A stretch of DNA of 46,289 bases from Chloroflexota bacterium. Its GTDB lineage: Bacteria; Chloroflexota; Dehalococcoidia; UBA2979. The stretch lies in assembly GCA_947479915.1 (NCBI GenBank), contig CANKAU010000016.1:1-46289 (forward strand). The letters run 5' to 3'. Below are positions 42,464 through 46,289 of the stretch, one piece after another. Positions within the stretch are counted from its first letter, which is position 1; the number at the start of each line of letters is the position of its first letter. Below the pieces are notes generated by a model. It saw nothing but the letters and a program-made list of their open reading frames with translations, was not told the origin of the DNA and did no database searches. The position numbers and the translations under genes are program-made.

Positions 42464-43471
42464 CTAGGCCGGGACGCCGAGGTAGCGGAGAATGCCGTCC
42501 GCGATCCCCTTCGCGACCGAGGATCGGACGGCCGGGTCGGCGAGCAGCGCGGCGTCCTCCGGGCTGGAGATGAAGAGCGTCTCCAGGAGCGCCGCGGGCA
42601 TGTTGGTCGCTTCCTTGGAGGGGCCGGGCTGACCGTTGGGGCCGGTCGTCTCGCCGCCGGGCGACAGGACGAACAGGCCCACGCAGCGCCCGTTGAAGTT
42701 CCGCCAGCACGCCGCGTCGATGATGCCCCGGTTGTTCGAGGGATGCCCGGCGTTCGCGAGGCCGCGCAGCGCGCCGTCCAGCAGGTTCTGGGCGAGTCGG
42801 TAGTTCTCGTCAGCGAACGGACGACGGCTCTCGTAGTAGACCTCGACGCCGCGCAGCGACGGGTCACCGCCGTTGGAATGCAGCGAGACGAACACGTCCG
42901 CGCCCATGCGGTTCGCTGCGGAGACGCGCGTCTGCAGGTCGTTGCGCGTGGCGTTGCGGTTGTCGCCGCTGCCCGTCACCAGCCCTGTCGCACGGCCATT
43001 GTCCTCGCGCGTCAGGTAGACCTGTACGCCCGCCGCCTTCAGGTACTCGCCCACGCGCTGTGCCATGTCGAGGTTGGAGTCGCGCTCGACGATGCCGTAG
43101 GCGGCCGCGCCGCTCTCATCGCCGCCGTGGCCGGGGTCGAGCGCGACCACGAAGCCGCTGCGGTTCGCGCGCGGTGCGAGCGGACTCGTGCGCTGCGGCG
43201 CGATGCCCGCGCGCGGGGAGCCGGTCGCGAGCGCCTGCGGCGTGGCGTTGGCCGTGCCGGTCGCGCGCGCGCCCTCGGCCGAGGCCGGTGCAGCAGTCCC
43301 GGCGGTCGCGCTGCCCGTGCTCGCGGCGGCGGTAGCGCTCGACGCGGCGGGCGGTGCGCTGGTGCTCGCCGACGTGGTCGCGGCGCTCGACCCGCAGGCC
43401 GCCAGCGCCAGAGACGCGAGGAGGCCGAGAACGGCGAGGGCTACGCGACGAGTGCTGCGGGCTACGGGCAT
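42464..43471 (-). CDS. N-acetylmuramoyl-L-alanine amidase lipoprotein (Amidase_3)
   Basis: 335 residues from ATG 43471 (GAGG upstream; the longer frame lacks a signal). Lipobox LALAAC, a long Ser/Ala/Thr linker, then a zinc amidase: LDPGHGGDESGAA (first His), IVERDSNLDMA (Glu ligand), VFVSLHSNGGD (second His), and catalytic Glu in LLETLFISSPEDA. Cleaves the bond between muramic acid and stem peptide outside the cell. Convergent with the deacetylase gene, which also targets envelope sugars. Confidence 0.92.
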   Translation of the reverse strand: MPVARSTRRVALAVLGLLASLALAACGSSAATTSASTSAPPAASSATAAASTGSATAGTAAPASAEGARATGTANATPQALATGSPRAGIAPQRTSPLAPRANRSGFVVALDPGHGGDESGAAAYGIVERDSNLDMAQRVGEYLKAAGVQVYLTREDNGRATGLVTGSGDNRNATRNDLQTRVSAANRMGADVFVSLHSNGGDPSLRGVEVYYESRRPFADENYRLAQNLLDGALRGLANAGHPSNNRGIIDAACWRNFNGRCVGLFVLSPGGETTGPNGQPGPSKEATNMPAALLETLFISSPEDAALLADPAVRSSVAKGIADGILRYLGVPA

Positions 43472-43520
43472 GCGGGCATCCTCGCCAGGCTGGTTGGGAG
43501 CGAGAGATCGATTGTACGAG

Positions 43521-43547
43521 GTGCGGCCCGGGATCACCGGGCCGCAC
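43521..43547 (-). terminator. terminator between old yellow enzyme and amidase genes
   Basis: A perfect 11-bp stem GTGCGGCCCGG/CCGGGCCGCAC with a 5-base loop, 50 bases after the old yellow enzyme stop on the minus strand. Confidence 0.75.
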
Positions 43548-43597
43548 TCACCGAACGCAGATGTGCGCGATTTGGTCGCGCGGGTCGGTCCGTCGCG

Positions 43598-44665
43598 CTA
43601 CTTGGCGCGCGCGTACTGGACGGGCCACTCGTGGTCCGCGCCCAGCGCCTTCGCCGCGTGCATCGGCCAGTACGGGTCGCGCAGTTCCTCGCGGCCGAGG
43701 AGCACCACGTCCGCGTCCTGCCCGGCCACGACCGCCTCGGCGTGGTTCGGCTCAACGATGAGCCCGACCGCGCCGGTGGCGATGCCCGCGCGCTCGCGGA
43801 TCTCGCGGGCGAAGCCGACCTGGTAGCCGGGGTACACGGTGAGAGCCTGGTGCGGCAGGTTGCCGCCGGATGAGCAGTCGATCATGTCGACGCCGGCGTC
43901 CTTGAGCAGCGTGGCGAGGGCCACGGACTCCTCGACATCCCAGCCGCCCTCGACGTACTCGCTGGTGGAGATGCGGACGAGCAGCGGCATGGTGGCGGGG
44001 ATCACCGCGCGGACGGCCTTCGCGACCTCCACGGTGAGCTTGGTGCGGCCGGCGAAGGAGCCACCGAACTCGTCGTCGCGCAGGTTGGTGTGCGGCGAGA
44101 GGAACTGGTGCAGCAGGTAGCCGTGAGCCGAGTGGATCTCGATCACGCGGAAGCCCGCGCGCACGGCGCGCTGCGCGCCCTCGGCGAAGGCGGCGATGAT
44201 GCCGTGGACTTCCTCGGTGGAGTAGGCGCTCGGCTCCGGGTAGCCCTCGTTGTAGGCGATGGCGCTCGGGCCGCGCACGTCCCAGCCGCCGTCGGCCGGG
44301 GCCACCGGCTTGCCGCCCATCCACGGGCGGTTCGTCGAGGCCTTGCGGCCCGCGTGCGCGAGCTGGATCGCCGGAACCGCGCCGTGCGCCTCGATGAAGC
44401 GGGTGATCGGCTGGAAGGCGGCGACCTGAGGGTCGTTGTAGATGCCGAGGTCCCACGGCGTGATGCGGCCGTCGTCCGTGACCGAGGTCGCCTCGGTCAT
44501 CACGAGGCCGGCACCGCCCACGGCGCGCGAGCCGAGGTGGACCAGGTGCCAGTCGGTCGGGATGCCGTCCTGGTTGTCGGCCGAGTACTGGCACATGGGC
44601 GCGACCCAGACGCGGTTACGCGTTTCGACGCCGCGGAGACGAAGGGGAGTAAAGAGCACGCTCAT
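43598..44665 (-). CDS. old yellow enzyme, YqjM/NamA type NADPH dehydrogenase
   Basis: 355 residues, ATG with GAGG 7 bases upstream. FMN-dependent ene-reductase. YqjM-class landmarks: Cys25 and Tyr27 in APMCQYSA, QLAHAGRKAS, and substrate-binding His178/His181 in EIHSAHGYLLHQFLSPHTN; C-terminal LLGREELRDPYW. Reduces activated C=C bonds of enones. Isolated gene with its own terminator. Confidence 0.93.
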   Translation of the reverse strand: MSVLFTPLRLRGVETRNRVWVAPMCQYSADNQDGIPTDWHLVHLGSRAVGGAGLVMTEATSVTDDGRITPWDLGIYNDPQVAAFQPITRFIEAHGAVPAIQLAHAGRKASTNRPWMGGKPVAPADGGWDVRGPSAIAYNEGYPEPSAYSTEEVHGIIAAFAEGAQRAVRAGFRVIEIHSAHGYLLHQFLSPHTNLRDDEFGGSFAGRTKLTVEVAKAVRAVIPATMPLLVRISTSEYVEGGWDVEESVALATLLKDAGVDMIDCSSGGNLPHQALTVYPGYQVGFAREIRERAGIATGAVGLIVEPNHAEAVVAGQDADVVLLGREELRDPYWPMHAAKALGADHEWPVQYARAK

Positions 44666-44776
44666 GGTGAGTCCTCGGGAGTGGTTCGAAGGTGTCGGGT
44701 TGGAGAAAGGAGAATAGCACGCATACCCCGGTGGGGCATGAGGCCGAGACGGACGAGCGGGACGCGCGCGAGGGCG

Positions 44777-45727
44777 CTACGGCTGGAGGACGTGCGTGAG
44801 GAAGGCGTCCACCTCGCGCGCGAAGTCCTTCGGGCGGTCGCCGGGGATGTAGCCCGTCGAGCCGGGGACGGTGACGAGGGTCGCGTTCGGCATCACCTCG
44901 ACGACCCGCACGGCGACCTCCGGCGACAGGAACTTCGTGTGCTCGCCGCGCAGCACAAGCGTGGGCGTGGTGATCGAGGCGACCAGCGCCCACAGTTCCT
45001 TCGCGCGCTTCTCGTTGTTCGCGAGGCGCGTTTCCTCCGGGACCAGCGCACCGTTGTCGCGCGGCCTCGGGTCCTGCTTCCACGTCCAGCCCTCGGGCGT
45101 CTGCTTCAGTGAGTGCGTCAGGCTGTACTCCAGGTGCGCGGGCTTCCGCGTCGGGTTGAAGCGCATCGCGCGCTCCATGAAGTCCTCGAACCGGTCGAGG
45201 ATGTCGGTCTCGCGGTGGAACTGCTGCGTGGACTGGCCGCCCTCGCGCATGCTCTCCGGACCGACGTCCACCATCAGCAGCGCGAAGACGCGCTCCGGGT
45301 GCCGCGCTGCGTAGCGCATCGCCGACACCCCGCCGAACGCCATCCCGCCGAGGGCCACGCGGTCGTAGTCCAGGTGCGCCATGAACAGCTCGACGTCCTC
45401 GGTCACCATGTCGGTGAGGTCGCGCAGGACGTCCTCGTCGGAGCTCCATTCCGTGTCACCGTGGCCACGCAGGTCCAGCGCGACGATGTGGAAGTGGTCG
45501 CGCAGCAGCAGCGCCGCCATGTCCCACGTGTGCGCAGTGAGACCGCCGCCGTGCAGCAGCACCAGGTGCGGCAGGTGCGGGTTCCCCCAGTCGAGGTAAT
45601 GGAAGCGGAGCGCGCCCAGCTGCACGAAGTGATCCGTGGGCAGCACGATCGCCGGCGGGTTGAGGTCGATCGCCTCCGCGCACGCTCGCATCCGGTCGGT
45701 GTAGTCGGCGAGCGAGGTAGCGGTCAT
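44777..45727 (-). CDS. alpha/beta-hydrolase fold protein lacking catalytic triad
   Basis: 316 residues from ATG 45727 (AAGGGAG upstream). Fold is well kept: HYLDWGNPHLPHLVLLHGGG, LDLRGHGDTEW, RYAARHPERV, TPTLVLRGEH, VTVPGSTGYIPGDRP. But the nucleophile elbow is GGMAFGG with Ala130 for Ser, the acid position reads EHTKFLS with Lys265 where Asp is expected, and the His position is in STGY (about 290-293). It should not work as a Ser hydrolase; a binding, cofactor-free or regulatory role is possible. Also convergent in no operon. Confidence 0.85.
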   Translation of the reverse strand: MTATSLADYTDRMRACAEAIDLNPPAIVLPTDHFVQLGALRFHYLDWGNPHLPHLVLLHGGGLTAHTWDMAALLLRDHFHIVALDLRGHGDTEWSSDEDVLRDLTDMVTEDVELFMAHLDYDRVALGGMAFGGVSAMRYAARHPERVFALLMVDVGPESMREGGQSTQQFHRETDILDRFEDFMERAMRFNPTRKPAHLEYSLTHSLKQTPEGWTWKQDPRPRDNGALVPEETRLANNEKRAKELWALVASITTPTLVLRGEHTKFLSPEVAVRVVEVMPNATLVTVPGSTGYIPGDRPKDFAREVDAFLTHVLQP

Positions 45728-45820
45728 CGTGCGGCTCCCTTCACAGGCGTGGTTGGCCTGCTCGGGCGGGAGCATACACCTCGACGATCGCGCAGGAGGG
45801 CAGCGCTGCGAGGTGGATCG

Positions 45821-46282
45821 TTACGGGGTGACTGCGGTCGCGGTCGGTGACTGCGCGCTGGTCCAGTCGCCGCTGATCGCCTCGACGTAATACGTATGCA
45901 CCGTCGTCCCGGGCAGCCCGAAGTCATCGAACGTGGTCGCCGTGCCGCGGGTGGCGATGAGCGTGTAGTCGGGTTCGGCGCCGCTCAGGCGGTAGATGTT
46001 GTAGCCCGTGACGAACGGGCTGGTCGAGGCAGCCCAGTTCAGTCGCACGGTTGTGGGCGCGGTCACGTTCGCGAGGAGCGCCACGGGCGCCGCCAGCGTG
46101 CCGGTCGAGACGTTGCTCGCGTTCACGTTTGTGGAGGTGAAGAGCGCCAGGCTGCGCTCGATCGGGACGAGGTAGGCGCACGATAGTGCGACGAGAATCC
46201 CTGCGACGAGCAGCCGCCACGAGCGAGCCGTGGCGATCAACCTCGAGCGACGGTCGTCGGACATCGACGTCACTGCTGGCAT
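45821..46282 (-). CDS. SipW-type exported fibronectin type III protein
   Basis: 153 residues from ATG 46282, or 147 from ATG 46264. An N-terminal membrane helix (WRLLVAGILVALSCAYLV) followed by ALFTSTNVNASNVSTGTL resembles the SipW-cognate signal of TasA/CalY-like surface proteins. One fibronectin type III domain fills the rest (APTTVRLNWAASTSPFVTGY, VHTYYVEAISGDWTS). The start is close to the window edge; an upstream signal peptidase or partner may lie beyond. Confidence 0.7.
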   Translation of the reverse strand: MPAVTSMSDDRRSRLIATARSWRLLVAGILVALSCAYLVPIERSLALFTSTNVNASNVSTGTLAAPVALLANVTAPTTVRLNWAASTSPFVTGYNIYRLSGAEPDYTLIATRGTATTFDDFGLPGTTVHTYYVEAISGDWTSAQSPTATAVTP

Positions 46283-46289
46283 CCGGGTG

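Overview
This is a GC-rich chromosomal window with short intergenic gaps and frequent GTG/TTG starts. Several features fit a free-living member of the Chloroflexota, possibly Dehalococcoidia-like. They include Tat/lipoprotein exporters with Ala/Ser/Thr-rich linkers, CaiB/acyl-CoA dehydrogenase/crotonase genes beside peptide-type ABC transporters, a BTAD regulator, a lipoprotein sortase with a PAKTG substrate, and the gyrA-thiL-tsaE-tsaB-ndk order. That placement is inference; no rRNA is present.

Layout. (1) 1-2102 looks like accessory DNA. It holds a small basic protein gene running off the left edge, a divergent TumE-type toxin-antitoxin pair with a GAACAC operator between them, a small lipoprotein, many short palindromes, and a structured segment ending in a sequence like the 3' end of a tRNA (T-arm, CACCCCG, A, CCA). 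The simplest reading is the right end of an element integrated at a tRNA-Pro 3' end and extending left of the window. A free-standing tRNA-like RNA is the alternative. (2) 2316-7055 carries a BTAD regulator fused to a LexA/S24-like domain, with a probable frameshift in a G7 run, then a soluble histidine kinase and small membrane, cyclotransferase-like, DUF305 and methyltransferase genes. (3) 7245-16424 is housekeeping: gyrA, thiL, tsaE, tsaB, ndk, an SPFH protein, rsfS (apparently starting at CTG), mnmA, two small proteins and two tRNA-Ser genes. (4) 16485-22705 has a membrane protein, a lipoprotein sortase with its likely substrate, a MaoC-like protein, and a giant LuxR regulator divergent from an XRE regulator across a TACGTA array.

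(5) 22788-36952 is a catabolic block. Two family III CoA-transferases face an operon of thiolase-like protein, DUF35 protein, a GIY-YIG-like small protein, acyl-CoA dehydrogenase, crotonase and PHP protein. It continues into two peptide-type ABC permeases, two tandem paralogous Tat-lipoprotein binding proteins and an SDR. Together these suggest import and CoA-dependent breakdown of an organic acid, side-chain or peptide-like compound; the substrate cannot be read from sequence. (6) 36993-46282 has a propeller lipoprotein, an OFA-like MFS carrier, an ECF sigma/anti-sigma pair, a receiver-like protein, a deacetylase, a murein amidase, an old yellow enzyme, an alpha/beta-hydrolase that has lost its triad, and a SipW-type Fn3 surface protein.

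The strongest leads for something undescribed are the BTAD-S24 fusion, the tRNA-like 3' end beside the toxin-antitoxin region, the sortase lipoprotein with a PAKTG substrate, and the thiolase-like/DUF35/GIY-YIG-like trio.
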